From Brasilonema sennae CENA114 (GTDB lineage Bacteria > Cyanobacteriota > Cyanobacteriia > Cyanobacteriales > Nostocaceae), in assembly GCF_006968745.1 (NCBI RefSeq), contig NZ_CP030118.1:5391943-5455942 (forward strand): a stretch of DNA of 64,000 bases, written 5' to 3'. The notes under the pieces are model-generated. The model was not told the origin of the DNA and searched no databases. It saw only the letters and a list, made by a program, of their open reading frames with translations. The position numbers and the translations under genes were made by a program. This document shows positions 35,331 through 45,205 of this stretch, one piece after another (the first letter of the stretch is position 1; the number at the start of each line of letters is the position of its first letter).

Positions 35331-36809
35331 ATGAATTTTTGGTTTCTTCTTCTACTGGGACTAATCACTTATTGGATGCTGCAGCGCAGTGTTGCTCAAA
35401 TCACCAAAACGCCTGTGTGGCTGTTGTGGCTAGTACTCATGATACCAGCACTGCTATGGACAACTTGGACAATAGCATACGGGGCAAAACAACCTCCGCC
35501 AAAAGCGTTGATGATTTGGCCTTTAATTGTCTGTCCTCTGTTATACTGGGTATTGTTTCAGTGGGGGCGTCACTCGCTAAAGGGGACTCATACTGAACCA
35601 CAAAAAGTACCACAATCACAACCGGATATACATAATATCGCAGAACCAGCACCAGTGCGTCCCATTGACCCAACGGAAGAAACCCAGCTAAGAAATTGTT
35701 TTCCCTGGTCTGTATACTACATTCAAAACATTGAGTATCGACCCCAGGCAATCATTTGTCGAGGTCAATTGAGGACGACACCAGGCAACGCCTACGAGCG
35801 GATTAAGGCAAATGTTGAGAAAGAATTTGGCGATCGCTTTCTCATCATCTTTCAAGAAGGTTTCAGTAGTAAACCTTTCTTCGTGCTTGTTCCTAATCCT
35901 CAATTGGCAAAACCTAATAGTCGCGCTCAACAAAAGATAACACGACCAGGATTAGCGCTCATACTCCTAGCACTGACATTGGTAACGACTACCTTGGTGG
36001 GTGTGCGATTTGCTGGTGTCAATCCTACAATGCTTACATCCAATCCAGCCGAACTTCTCAAGGGATTGCCTTATGCCTTAGCCTTGATAACAATTCTGGG
36101 TACGCACGAACTTTGTCACTACTTAACGGCACGATTCTACAAAATTCGTTCAACCCTGCCTTACTTTATCCCAATGCCTTTGTTTTTGGGAACTTTCGGT
36201 GCATTTATTCAAATGCGTAGTCCAATTCCCAACCGCAAAGCTTTATTCGACGTCAGTATCGCAGGACCTCTTGCTGGGTTTATCATGACCTTACCACTTC
36301 TGGTATGGGGTTTGGCTCATTCCGACATAGTTGCCCAGCCAGAAAAAACAGGATTGCTCAATACGAATGCGCTCAATCCCCAATATTCAATTTTACTGGC
36401 GCTACTTTCAAAGCTAGCTCTGGGAAGTCAGCTAACATCAAACTCAGCTATTCATATGCATCCAGTCGCAGTCGCTGGTTTTTTAGGACTAATTGTAACA
36501 GCACTAAATTTAATGCCAGTAGGACAACTAGATGGAGGTCACATAGTCCATGCGATGTTTGGACAAAGAACAGCAGTTGTTATTGGTCAAATTTCTCGCT
36601 TGTTACTGCTGCTACTTTCTTTGATACAGCCAGAATTTTTTCCGTGGGCACTTATTTTATTGTTCTTACCATTGATTGATGAACCTGCTTTAAATGATGT
36701 AACAGAACTTGATAATAAGCGTGATATAGCGGGATTGCTAGCAATGGCTTTGTTAATCGTAATTGTGTTGCCGCTGCCGCAAGTACTTGCTAACTTATTA
36801 CATATTTAA
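35331..36809 (+). CDS. Site-2 protease family (M50) membrane metalloprotease
   Basis: 492 residues with several membrane helices at both ends. The zinc-binding motif is THELCHYLTARF (HExxH), and the second conserved element is NLMPVGQLDGGH. A soluble insert (about 95-200) precedes the protease core. The arrangement, with GTFGAFIQMRSPIPNRKALFDVSIAGPLAG, resembles the EGY1-like group shared by cyanobacteria and chloroplasts. Such enzymes cut membrane-embedded regulators; the substrate is unknown. The IS630-type element lies about 85 bp past its stop. Confidence 0.9.
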   Translation: MNFWFLLLLGLITYWMLQRSVAQITKTPVWLLWLVLMIPALLWTTWTIAYGAKQPPPKALMIWPLIVCPLLYWVLFQWGRHSLKGTHTEPQKVPQSQPDIHNIAEPAPVRPIDPTEETQLRNCFPWSVYYIQNIEYRPQAIICRGQLRTTPGNAYERIKANVEKEFGDRFLIIFQEGFSSKPFFVLVPNPQLAKPNSRAQQKITRPGLALILLALTLVTTTLVGVRFAGVNPTMLTSNPAELLKGLPYALALITILGTHELCHYLTARFYKIRSTLPYFIPMPLFLGTFGAFIQMRSPIPNRKALFDVSIAGPLAGFIMTLPLLVWGLAHSDIVAQPEKTGLLNTNALNPQYSILLALLSKLALGSQLTSNSAIHMHPVAVAGFLGLIVTALNLMPVGQLDGGHIVHAMFGQRTAVVIGQISRLLLLLLSLIQPEFFPWALILLFLPLIDEPALNDVTELDNKRDIAGLLAMALLIVIVLPLPQVLANLLHI

Positions 36810-36894
36810 CATTGGTTAAGAACGAACCGCCAAGGCGCCAAGAACGCAAAGGAAGAGAAAGAAGAATAAGCAAAGTTGGTGTCGTGGACTACTA

Positions 36895-38218
36895 GTACAG
36901 CACGGCGTAAGTTAACCAGGTATTACTGTGGGAGAATGAGTAATTAGATTAAAAGTAGTTTTTGCTGAGAAGCGGAGAATTAGGATGTGGCAGGATTAGC
37001 TCCAAAACAATTAAACTTAAGCGATGGCGATCGCTCAGAACTGCAAGAGTTGGTAAACCGACACAATACAGGGCAACAAATAGTACTACGTGCAAAAATA
37101 ATTCTTCTAGCGTCAGAGGGGAAAAATAATGGCGAAATTGCTCGAACATTAAATATAAGTCTGGATATGGCTCGTTTATGGCGAAACCGATGGTTTAAAA
37201 CTAGCGATAAAAAGTTGCCTACTTTTGAGAGACTACGAGATTCGGAGCGTATTGGGGCACCAGTAAAATTTAGTATGGAGCAAGTAATCAAACTGTTTGC
37301 CCTTGCATGTTCAAAACCCGAAGACTACGGACGACCAATAAGTCATTGGACACCAAGAGAACTAGCAGACGAAATTATAAAGCAAGGGATTATTGAAAGC
37401 ATATCTGTCCGCCATGTTGGAAGATTACTAGAAGAGGCAGAACTTAAACCCCACCAGAGTAGTTACTGGTTAACCCCCCCCTAAGGACGAAGAATTTGAC
37501 GTAAAAGTTGAAGATATTACTGGTTTATACATAAGTGCGATTGAACGTTATCAAAACGCAGAGCGTACAATATCAATTGATGAAATGACGGGTATTCAAG
37601 CTACAGAGCGTCTAGAAAAAGATTTACCGATGCGACCTGGTAAAGTTGAAAGAAGGGAGTTTGAGTATATTCGTCACGGTACACAGAGTTTAATTGCTAA
37701 TTTTGATGTCGCTACTGGTAAGATTATCGAGCCTACTTGTGGAGATTCTCGAACAGAAGTTGATTTTGTTCTCAATATTCGTCGAATCATTGAAAGTGAA
37801 CCCAATGCTAAAAAATGGCATCTAATCATGGATTGTCTGAATACGCATCAGTCTGAATCGCTGGTTCGTTTGGTTGCAGAAAAAGAAGGTTTGAATATCG
37901 ATCTGGGTATTAAAGGAAAAAGGGGAATACTCAAATCCATGAAATCCCGTGCTGCTTTTTTAAGTGACAAAACACATCGAATTGTTTTCCATTACACCCC
38001 TAAACACTCTTCTTGGCTCAACCAGATTGAAATTTGGTTCAGTATTTTGGTTCGTAAGTTACTTCAGCGTGCTAGCTTCAAGAGTCAGGATGACCTAAAA
38101 ACCCGAATTCTTGAATTTATCGACTACTTTAATAAAACAATGGCTAAACCTTTTCAGTGGACATATAAGGGTAAAGTGTTAGCTGTCTAATACTTGGTTT
38201 ATTTACGCCGTGCTGTAC
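36895..38218 (+). mobile_element. IS630-family insertion sequence
   Basis: Ends GTACAGCACGGCGTAA and TTACGCCGTGCTGTAC are perfect inverted repeats over 16 bp, flanked by TA on both sides (36893-36894 and 38219-38220), the target duplication typical of IS630/Tc1-mariner elements. The element is about 1.3 kb and contains one transposase gene split by a frameshift. It is inserted between the site-2 protease gene and an old gene remnant. A dispersed GAACGAACCGCCAAGGCGCC-type repeat lies just left of it (about 36831-36870). Confidence 0.92.
36987..38190 (+). CDS. IS630-type transposase in two frames
   Basis: The first part (36987-37484, GTG start, 165 residues) carries a helix-turn-helix region (NGEIARTLNISLDMARLWRNRW). 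It ends right after a run of eight C at 37474-37481. The second frame continues from 37483 to 38190 with no missing coding sequence and has the DDE triad: Asp in SIDEMTG, Asp in LIMDCLNTH, Glu in SWLNQIEIWFS. Reading seven C instead of eight, or a ribosomal frameshift on the tract, would give one roughly 400-residue transposase. It could be programmed frameshifting, an inactivating indel or a homopolymer sequencing error. Confidence 0.88.
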
Positions 38219-38379
38219 TAGTTAGTTTGAATCCACTCTCGAAGCGCACGAATCACAGTATTTTCGTTTTGAGTTTGGCGCTGTTGCAAAAATTGATTGA
38301 GCACTTGTGCAGATACCTTGGGAAAGGCAAGGCTAAATTCTGACTCAACATAGTCTCGATGAGACGCAGCGGAAATGCG
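38218..38379 (-). pseudogene. 5'-truncated gene remnant beside the IS
   Basis: On the minus strand an open frame of 53 codons (includes SEFSLAFPKVSAQVLNQFLQ and ends REWIQTN) has no start codon; a TAA lies just upstream at 38380-38382. The stop TAG coincides with the IS right-end TA target, and the same stop would be restored by removing the IS. I do not recognise the family. Confidence 0.35.
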
Positions 38380-38414
38380 TTAAATACTTACCCTTGAAAC
38401 CTCCCCTCTCCCCA

Positions 38415-39383
38415 TTACCTAATCGCCAATTTTGCGATTACCGCAAGATGGTCAGAACCACCTCCAGAAGGGACATAAGCCTCAATAGGCTGTAACTCTT
38501 TTGTATACCAAATATAATCAATGCGTCCTACAGGGAAAAACGGACCTGTCATCGTGTGTCCAAAACCCCATCCCACATCATAAAAGCTATCGTGCATTGC
38601 TTTGCGCGTCAGCATATAAGTTTCAGATGACTCAGTAAAATTACAGTCGCATATCATAAGATTTGGTACTTTGCGCTGCTTAACAAGATTGGCAATATAA
38701 GAAGCTTGTGCTGCGCGAATATCATACCAACCTTGAGCTAATCTCACAGCATCGCTCATAGGATAGTTGGGTATTAGATGAGAGACAATTACCTGTAAAT
38801 GTCGCTTACCATCCACAAGCACTGTCGCTTGAAATGCGCGTTCAAGAGGTTTTGGCAAAGCTGTAACTTCCTGAATCGGAAAACGGCTCAAAATTCCGAC
38901 ATTGTGAGTGTTCTCAATAGGAAGAAACGCATGATAAGGATAAGTAGAAGCAAATTTTTCTAAAAGAGATTTATCACCATTCTCCGGTACTTCCTGTAAA
39001 CCGATGATATCGGGAGAATTCGCGTTGACCATTCTCGCGATTTCATCAAAATCGGTATTGGCAAAAAGCATGTTAAACGACATTACCGTAATTTGGCGCG
39101 AGTCCTGCGCTAGCGCAACTGGTAACGATGGAAAAAAAAGCGGGCCGTAAAACGCCAAAAAAACACCAAGGGGAAAACAAAGTCCCAATAAACATCTCCA
39201 TCGACGATAGAAAAACGCAACGGGTAAAAAGAGTAATAGTGGGACAAAAATATATAACGCTACAGTATTAATCAACGCTAACCACCAGAAGCGGTCAAAG
39301 AAAACCAGACGCACCAGAATCCACAAACTAAAGAGCGAAATATATCCCCATATCAATCGAGTAAAGATTGTAGATAAGCGCAT
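38415..39383 (-). CDS. Endonuclease/exonuclease/phosphatase (EEP) family membrane protein
   Basis: 322 residues. Two to three membrane segments (about 8-85) precede an EEP domain from about residue 97 (ITVMSFNMLF, DIIGLQEVPENG, SHLIPNYP, LMICDCNFTESSETY, GRIDYIWYT, SDHLAVIAKL). The conserved Asn, Glu, Asp-x-Asn equivalent (here DCN) and final SDH are visible, so it should be catalytically competent. Substrates in this family range from nucleic acids to phospholipids and cannot be inferred here. Confidence 0.85.
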   Translation of the reverse strand: MRLSTIFTRLIWGYISLFSLWILVRLVFFDRFWWLALINTVALYIFVPLLLFLPVAFFYRRWRCLLGLCFPLGVFLAFYGPLFFPSLPVALAQDSRQITVMSFNMLFANTDFDEIARMVNANSPDIIGLQEVPENGDKSLLEKFASTYPYHAFLPIENTHNVGILSRFPIQEVTALPKPLERAFQATVLVDGKRHLQVIVSHLIPNYPMSDAVRLAQGWYDIRAAQASYIANLVKQRKVPNLMICDCNFTESSETYMLTRKAMHDSFYDVGWGFGHTMTGPFFPVGRIDYIWYTKELQPIEAYVPSGGGSDHLAVIAKLAIR

Positions 39384-39796
39384 GAAACCTTCTCAATATA
39401 AATTAACGGGGAATAATATGCTGCGTCCCTATTGCCAAACAATGAGAATCGCTGTAGTTTATCTTCAACAGCGCCAGTCTAAATTCCCGAATTTTCGATT
39501 CTCGAGCATTATTTTATTTCAATAATCGATGACGGCTATAATCCTTACTGTCGGCGGAACCATAATATTGCCGTTTTTACGTGCTTATGCTTCTAATTCA
39601 ATTTGGCAATATTATCCTTCCAATACCTCTAATTCTTGCAGGGTATACATTTGACGGTAAAAGGGTGCGTTACACTCCGTTAACGCACCCTACGTAAATC
39701 TTATGTTTAATTTGGTTGACTTACTTACTAGCTTGCCAAATAGGGGAATTCCCGTACTCGCAGCCGCAGTACTTTTGCATGCATTGTAATTCTTTG
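39384..39796. other. Intergenic region with repeat hairpin
   Basis: About 410 bp with no gene. It contains the AGGGTGCGTTA/TAACGCACCCT hairpin at 39662-39691; otherwise nothing is recognised. The region should hold the promoter for the EEP gene and the 3' end of the hlyD-like transcript. Confidence 0.45.
39662..39691. repeat. Dispersed GGGTGCGTTA hairpin
   Basis: Perfect 11-bp arms with an 8-nt loop. I recall this word pair being widespread in cyanobacterial intergenic regions. It lies about 105 nt downstream of the HlyD stop and could act as its 3' stem-loop. Confidence 0.6.
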
Positions 39797-41341
39797 TTAC
39801 CTTACAGACTTGAGGCTATCAACTTGCTTGGTAAACAAATCGCTGAAAATGCTCATGACAGTACGATTACGCACCTTAATATTTGCACTGATTGACATCC
39901 CTGATTGCAGAGGTAATTCCTGATTGTTAACACGCAAAAATTGTTTATCTAAGCGTATTTTAGCAGGGAAACTCTCATAAGGACGAACTTGTTCAGGTGG
40001 CAAGGCATCAGAACCAATCCAAACTAACTCACCTTTAATATCGCCAAACTCACTAAAGGGGAAAGAGTCAATTCTAATGTTGACTTTCATTCCTTTTCTC
40101 ACAAAACCAATGTCTTTATTGGTGAGAAAAACTTTAGCCGTGAGAGCTTCATCAGGGACAATTTTGAGCACTGCTTGACTAGAACTAGCAACAAATCCGG
40201 GAGACTTGGCTTTGAGGTCGAAAACAATTCCATCAGATGGAGCACGCAGTTCTTGATATTGTAAAGTGACTTGAGCTTGGCTAATCTGACTGTCAATTTC
40301 AGTAATCTGCTTCTGATTTTCTATGATTGCTTTGTTCAAGTCTCTATCAACAGTCGCAATTTGTTTTTCATTGTCAGCAATTTTTGTGAGTAAATCCTTT
40401 TTTGCTCCAGACATTGTATTTAGGAGCTTTTCTTTTGATTGGGCGATCGCATATTGTAAACGCGCTTGCTCCTGCCTTAACTGTTCCATTTCAGCTTGCT
40501 GCTGACTCACTTCCTGTTTTTGCTTGAGGTATTGTACGCGAGAAATTCCTCCTTGTTTAGCAAGTGGTTCAATACCATTAAGAATGGTCTGACTAACATC
40601 CTTAACTTGTTTAGCAGAGGAGAACTGAATTTGCGCTTGAGTAAGCTGTCTTTCTAATTTTTCTGTTTCCAATTTAGCATCGGCGAGTCGAGAGTTTAAT
40701 TCTGCTTTGCTAAATTCTAGACGAGCTTCTTCCTCTGGCGCTAACTGAACATTTTGAGAGTTTTCACTCAACTGAGCACGATACAATCGATTTTCGGCTA
40801 TCAGCGCTATTCGATTTTTTGTCAAAGAAGCTATCTCTGGAGGGAGATTAGTTCGCTCAATGAATTGCGGATTTGATAAAGCATTTTTGGCAACAAGTTG
40901 GGTACGGTAAAATTGAACTTCCTGCATTAATGTGTTGCGATTTTTCTGTAGAGAAAGCAGTTGCGATCGCGCTGTTGTTGGATCCAGCCTTAACAGTACA
41001 TCGCCACGGTGTACCTTTTGCCCATCCTTAACATAAACAGCTTTCACAACCCCGTTCACAGGTGTTTGTATTTCCTTTACAGTACCTTGAGGTTCAAGTT
41101 TACCCTGAGCTGGAACTGCTTCGTCAATTTTGGCAAAATTTGCCCAAATCACCACCAAAGTTGTCATTCCCATCAGTCCCCAAAGAATCACCCGTGAGAA
41201 TAAAGGCGACTGTTTCAGCACAACAGATGGTGTAGATTCGTTCTGTTGGACAATTTGTACAGGTACTTTAATCTCAGTCTCTAGTATTTTTCCAGAGACA
41301 ACACGCTTGTGATCAAGTTTCATTGCTTTCAATTCACTCAT
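39797..41341 (-). CDS. HlyD-family membrane fusion protein (type I secretion adaptor)
   Basis: 514 residues. One membrane helix (about 52-70) is followed by a biotinyl-lipoyl-like half (GTVKEIQTPVNGVVKAVYVKDGQKV), a long coiled-coil hairpin (about 125-350) and the second lipoyl half with ELRAPSDGIVFDL. A beta-barrel and C-terminal segment (about 390-500) end with SGMSISANIKV. It links the inner-membrane ABC exporter to a TolC channel. The ABC gene lies 284 bp upstream on the same strand, so the two form a pair; the TolC-type partner could be the one at 368-2584. Confidence 0.93.
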   Translation of the reverse strand: MSELKAMKLDHKRVVSGKILETEIKVPVQIVQQNESTPSVVLKQSPLFSRVILWGLMGMTTLVVIWANFAKIDEAVPAQGKLEPQGTVKEIQTPVNGVVKAVYVKDGQKVHRGDVLLRLDPTTARSQLLSLQKNRNTLMQEVQFYRTQLVAKNALSNPQFIERTNLPPEIASLTKNRIALIAENRLYRAQLSENSQNVQLAPEEEARLEFSKAELNSRLADAKLETEKLERQLTQAQIQFSSAKQVKDVSQTILNGIEPLAKQGGISRVQYLKQKQEVSQQQAEMEQLRQEQARLQYAIAQSKEKLLNTMSGAKKDLLTKIADNEKQIATVDRDLNKAIIENQKQITEIDSQISQAQVTLQYQELRAPSDGIVFDLKAKSPGFVASSSQAVLKIVPDEALTAKVFLTNKDIGFVRKGMKVNIRIDSFPFSEFGDIKGELVWIGSDALPPEQVRPYESFPAKIRLDKQFLRVNNQELPLQSGMSISANIKVRNRTVMSIFSDLFTKQVDSLKSVR

Positions 41342-41353
41342 AGCCGTAGTTTT

Positions 41354-41401
41354 TATCAGTTATCAGTTATCAGTTACCAGTTATCAGTTATCAGTTATCA
41401 G
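41354..41401. repeat. Heptamer tandem repeat (STRR-like)
   Basis: Seven consecutive TATCAGT-type heptamers (one TACCAGT variant) lie just upstream of the HlyD start. Related TGATAAC/CAGTTAC heptamers occur at 21975-22036 and 58607-58630. Short tandemly repeated heptamers are a hallmark of heterocystous cyanobacteria. Confidence 0.85.
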
Positions 41402-41534
41402 GTAGGAAACGGACTCGTCCACCCCTTGTTCACTGTTCACTGCGGCTGGTACTGTTTACTGTTTACTGTTCACTGTTCACCCTTCGGGTTCGCCCTTCGG
41501 GTATCTCCTGCGGAGACGCTACGCGAACGCAGTC

Positions 41535-41608
41535 GCCTACGGAGGGAGACCCTCCTGCAGCGCTGTCTCACCAGATGCCTACGGAGGGAAACCCTCCTGC
41601 AGCACTGG
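41535..41608. repeat. Two copies of a GCCTACGGAGGG palindromic repeat
   Basis: Copies begin at 41535 and 41577, each reading GCCTACGGAGGGA-ACCCTCCTGCAGC with an internal GGAGGG/CCCTCC stem. The second copy, extended to 41571-41608, matches 45888-45925 in inverted orientation with only two mismatches over 38 bp. It fills the gap between the ABC transporter and HlyD genes. Confidence 0.8.
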
Positions 41609-41625
41609 ACTCACTGTTCACTGAT

Positions 41626-44610
41626 TTAAAGCTGTGCTTCTTGTTGTTGATAAAGGCAGTAGTAACGTCCTTTTTGTGCCATCAATTCATTGTGGGTTCC
41701 CTGTTCTGCAACTAACCCTTTTTCGAGTAGCAAAATGATGTCAGCGTTCTTGATTGTACTTAAACGATGAGTAATAAAAAACACTGTTCGTCGTCTAAAT
41801 GCTTCCGCCAAGTTGTCACAAACTTGCCGTTCCGATTGATAATCTAGAGCACTGGTTGCTTCATCAAGAATCAACAAGCGGGGGTTTTGTAAGACTGTAC
41901 GAGCAATAGCAATACGCTGTCGCTGTCCTCCAGATAAGGATGAGCCTCTCTCTCCGACTCTGGTGTTATAGCCATTGGGCAAAGACATAATAAAGTCATG
42001 AGCTGCAGCAACTTTGCTTGCTGTCATAATTTCATCAGTTGTGGCGTCAGGATTTGTCAGCGCAATATTTTCCTGTATGGTTCCGTCAAACAAAAGTGAG
42101 TCTTGAAGCACCATACCAATCTGACGGCGCAGGGAATAAAGTTCTATTTTGGAGATGTCGTAGCCATCGATGAAAATTCTGCCAGACTCTAAGTCATACA
42201 GTCGTGGTAAAAGTTTCATCAAAGTGCTTTTACCAGAACCACTTTGTCCGACAATACCGACAAATTTTCCGCTTGGGAAATCCAGGTTAATATTATTCAA
42301 CTGAAGTGGAGAAGTTGGTGTGAAGCGAAAGCAGACGTTTTCAAACTTGACAGTACCATCAATAGCAGGTAGAGGAATGTTTTGACTGTCTTCATCAACT
42401 TCTGAGGGAGTATCCAAGATATCTGCAAGGCGTTCTAGAGAAAGCCCCGTTTGTTGAAAGTTCTGCCACAATTGGGTTAATCGTAATAAAGGAGCGGTAA
42501 CGTAGCCAGAAATAATCCGAAAGGCAATCAGTTGTCCTAAGGTGAGTTGTCCTTTGAGGACTAAATACGCTCCTACCCATAACACAAGTAAGGAAGAGAC
42601 TTGGTTAAGAAAATTGCTGGTGACACTAGCAGCCGTGGAAGTAACAACAGTTTGGAATCCAGCGGTGACATAATTACTGTAATATTCTTGCCAGCGCCAG
42701 CGCGATCGCAATTCAATATTTTGGGCTTTGACTGTTTGAATACCTGACAGCGCCTCGACTAAATAAGATTGAGTTTCAGAGTAACGTTCAGCCTTAAAAC
42801 GCAGTTGGCGGCGCATGATCGAGGAAAAAAGTATCGTCATAAAAGCAAACAAGGGTACAGTCGCCAAAGCCACAAGAGTCAACATCCAACTGTAAACCAC
42901 CATCACCAGGATGTAGATTGTCGAAAAAACTGCGTCCAACACCACTGTTAAAGCAGTACCCGTCATAAAAGACCGAATATTTTCCAGTTCACTGGCGCGA
43001 GTGGCTAACTCCCCCACAGGACGTCGTTCAAAATAGCGCAAGGGTAAACGAAACAAACGGTCAATAATTTCTGAGCCTAAAGTCAAGTCAATCCGGTTAG
43101 TCGTATCAACAAAAAGATAGGTGCGGACACTCGTTAAAAGTCCTTCAAAAACAGCCATGATTAAGAGCAAAACCCCCAATACATTCAGGGTTTCAAAGCC
43201 GTTCTGAATAATCACTTTGTCAATAATAATCTGGATGATTAAGGGATTAGCCAGACCAAACACTTGGACAAAAAAAGAAGCAATCAGAACTTCCAAGAGA
43301 ACTTTGCGATATTTGATTAGAGAAGGGACAAACCAACTTAAACTAAATCGCTTTCTAGGAGTATACTTGGCAACTTTCAGCAGCAATACCTGACCTTCTT
43401 GACCCCAGTTTTCAACAAAATGGTCAGGATCTTGCTGGACAATCCCAACTTCTGGTACACCCAGGACTAGCTTTTTCTCGCTAATTTCATAAAGGATAGC
43501 GAAAGTATCTTGCCAGCGAATCATAGCTGGAGCTTCCAGTTTTGTGATTGCTTTTGCTGACACGTTTATCATTTGAGTATTTAACCCAATCAGTTCACAA
43601 ACAGCACCGCAAAGCTGTAGTGAAAGAGTTTGAGTGCGCGAAATCTGGTTGTTGAGGATTTGATCAATCACATCTCGGCGAAAGGGTATATTTAAATGCT
43701 GGCTCAGCATTTGGAAGCAAGCTAAAGTCGCCTTTAGAGGACCTCTACCATGAACATGAGGATATTTTGGCTGTGATTGAGTATCTGATGGTTTTTCTAA
43801 CCTATAAGGATGCTCTGGTGCTAATGGTACTTGTTGTAGTAAAGAGTCTATCCTTAAGGAATCTTTGGTTCTAGATATAGATGCAGAGGCAGAAAGGGTT
43901 GCCCGAGGCAAACCGACTAAGCGAACATAACCAAAAGTTTGTACCTCTAGATATGTCATGACATCGTTTAGTTGTAAGCGGGTTCCCACAGGAAAATCTT
44001 TAAGTATCCCACCACTGACAAACCACACCAATTGAGGATCTAGGTGATCCAAAGGTATTGTCTCTTCTAGGAACGTGCAGACAACTGCTTCGTCTAAAAC
44101 TTTGAGGGTCAGTTCTTTGATATCTGTTGCACCATATGAAGCCAAAACAGTTTCACTATCAGCTCGCTTTGCTAACTCAGTACTCAGTAGTTCAAAAACT
44201 TCAACCGCAGTACAGCGATTTTCAAAGCAAATAGAAATAGCAGGAGAATAACTCAGCAACGCTAAAAACTCTGTGGCGCTTAGAGTCAGACAAATGGTTT
44301 CTGTAGAGGCTATGACTGTTTCGCATGGAATCCCTCTAATTAAACTAGTCCAACCCAGGATTTCTCCTTTTTGAACTAATTGCAGCGTTTCAGGCATCTG
44401 AGCATTCGGGTCATAACCCAGCAAGCGGGCTTGCCCTTGATAAATGATAAATATTTGAGAAGGCATTTGTTCCCGCACCAAAACGCTCTGACCCATGTGG
44501 TAGCGTAACATCTCAAACTTTGGAACTAATTTTGCCAGTTCTCGTGTTGGCAGTTGATTGAAGGGAAATAATTCAGAGATGAACTCTTGTATGGAAGCAG
44601 TATAAGTCAT
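41626..44610 (-). CDS. CAP-domain / C39-like / ABC transporter (type I secretion exporter)
   Basis: 994 residues. A cyclic-nucleotide-binding-like CAP domain (about 1-130) and a further linker lead to a C39-like peptidase domain (about 290-420). The catalytic Cys position is Ala (LKATLACFQML aligned with DCGxACL) and the His is not evident, so the domain is probably a non-cleaving substrate-docking module as in HlyB. A six-helix membrane domain (about 435-720) precedes the NBD: Walker A GQSGSGKST, signature LSGGQRQRIAIA, Walker B LLILDEATSALD, His in FITHRLST. The layout resembles HetC-type cyanobacterial exporters. It is the upstream partner of the HlyD gene; no substrate gene is adjacent. 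Confidence 0.92.
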   Translation of the reverse strand: MTYTASIQEFISELFPFNQLPTRELAKLVPKFEMLRYHMGQSVLVREQMPSQIFIIYQGQARLLGYDPNAQMPETLQLVQKGEILGWTSLIRGIPCETVIASTETICLTLSATEFLALLSYSPAISICFENRCTAVEVFELLSTELAKRADSETVLASYGATDIKELTLKVLDEAVVCTFLEETIPLDHLDPQLVWFVSGGILKDFPVGTRLQLNDVMTYLEVQTFGYVRLVGLPRATLSASASISRTKDSLRIDSLLQQVPLAPEHPYRLEKPSDTQSQPKYPHVHGRGPLKATLACFQMLSQHLNIPFRRDVIDQILNNQISRTQTLSLQLCGAVCELIGLNTQMINVSAKAITKLEAPAMIRWQDTFAILYEISEKKLVLGVPEVGIVQQDPDHFVENWGQEGQVLLLKVAKYTPRKRFSLSWFVPSLIKYRKVLLEVLIASFFVQVFGLANPLIIQIIIDKVIIQNGFETLNVLGVLLLIMAVFEGLLTSVRTYLFVDTTNRIDLTLGSEIIDRLFRLPLRYFERRPVGELATRASELENIRSFMTGTALTVVLDAVFSTIYILVMVVYSWMLTLVALATVPLFAFMTILFSSIMRRQLRFKAERYSETQSYLVEALSGIQTVKAQNIELRSRWRWQEYYSNYVTAGFQTVVTSTAASVTSNFLNQVSSLLVLWVGAYLVLKGQLTLGQLIAFRIISGYVTAPLLRLTQLWQNFQQTGLSLERLADILDTPSEVDEDSQNIPLPAIDGTVKFENVCFRFTPTSPLQLNNINLDFPSGKFVGIVGQSGSGKSTLMKLLPRLYDLESGRIFIDGYDISKIELYSLRRQIGMVLQDSLLFDGTIQENIALTNPDATTDEIMTASKVAAAHDFIMSLPNGYNTRVGERGSSLSGGQRQRIAIARTVLQNPRLLILDEATSALDYQSERQVCDNLAEAFRRRTVFFITHRLSTIKNADIILLLEKGLVAEQGTHNELMAQKGRYYCLYQQQEAQL

Positions 44611-45205
44611 GCAATTTTGGATGAGTTACTAGTCCTTAATCATTCGTCACAAATCAATCGAAGTCATTAGTCATTTCATGTGAACTAGATCACACATTCT
44701 TTGATCCAATTGTGCAAAGATAAATTTTCCCAGTCGTATAAGCACAAACCAACCTCCCATGTGAATCGAACGTCAAAGTTGACATGGTTTACGAAATTGA
44801 AGGTATATGCACCAATACCCAACGCCCGAAAGTTCTCAGTAGTTTTCTTTCCTGCTGTGTTACTTGCTCTGTTAATTGGTGTGTGGCAGATTTAAACGAC
44901 CCTGACTAATTTTTGGTAGGCACTTGTGGCGTAGACTTTATTTCTACTTTGTCAGGAATAAAAACCTTTTACAATATCTTCACTATCTTAAGTGTGATTT
45001 CAGGCAAATTGCACTGTAAAAATAATATCCAGTTCTCAAGGATATCATTACATTCTCAGTACTTTTACTGTAGACTTATATATTTATTACATTAAAAATA
45101 AAATTCATAATTCCATTAATACTTAAGTAAAAATATAGCCCCTGATCATAGGGGCTAGTTAAATCAGAACTCTGAGCACCGTAAGTTTTTTGTCACTTAT
45201 AACAC
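44611..45205. other. Intergenic region between the exporter and cpcS-like gene
   Basis: About 595 bp. A 64-codon plus-strand frame (44701-44895) ends in a hydrophobic stretch (SVVFFPAVLLALLIGVWQI) but has no clear ribosome site or relatives that I know, so I do not call it a gene. A CCCCTGATCATAGGGG hairpin lies near 45139-45155, downstream of the cpcS-like stop, and is possibly its 3' end. Confidence 0.4.

Noticed and set aside
42395..42580. Small frames inside the ABC exporter gene
   Set aside because: They lie entirely inside a gene with clear Walker and signature motifs in another frame.
44755..44790. tRNA T-arm-like GTTCGATTC on the minus strand
   Set aside because: The flanking bases do not form the 5-bp T stem and no acceptor or anticodon arms can be built.
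44701..44895. 64-codon plus-strand frame with hydrophobic end
   Set aside because: No convincing ribosome site or known relatives; kept only as a note in the intergenic entry.
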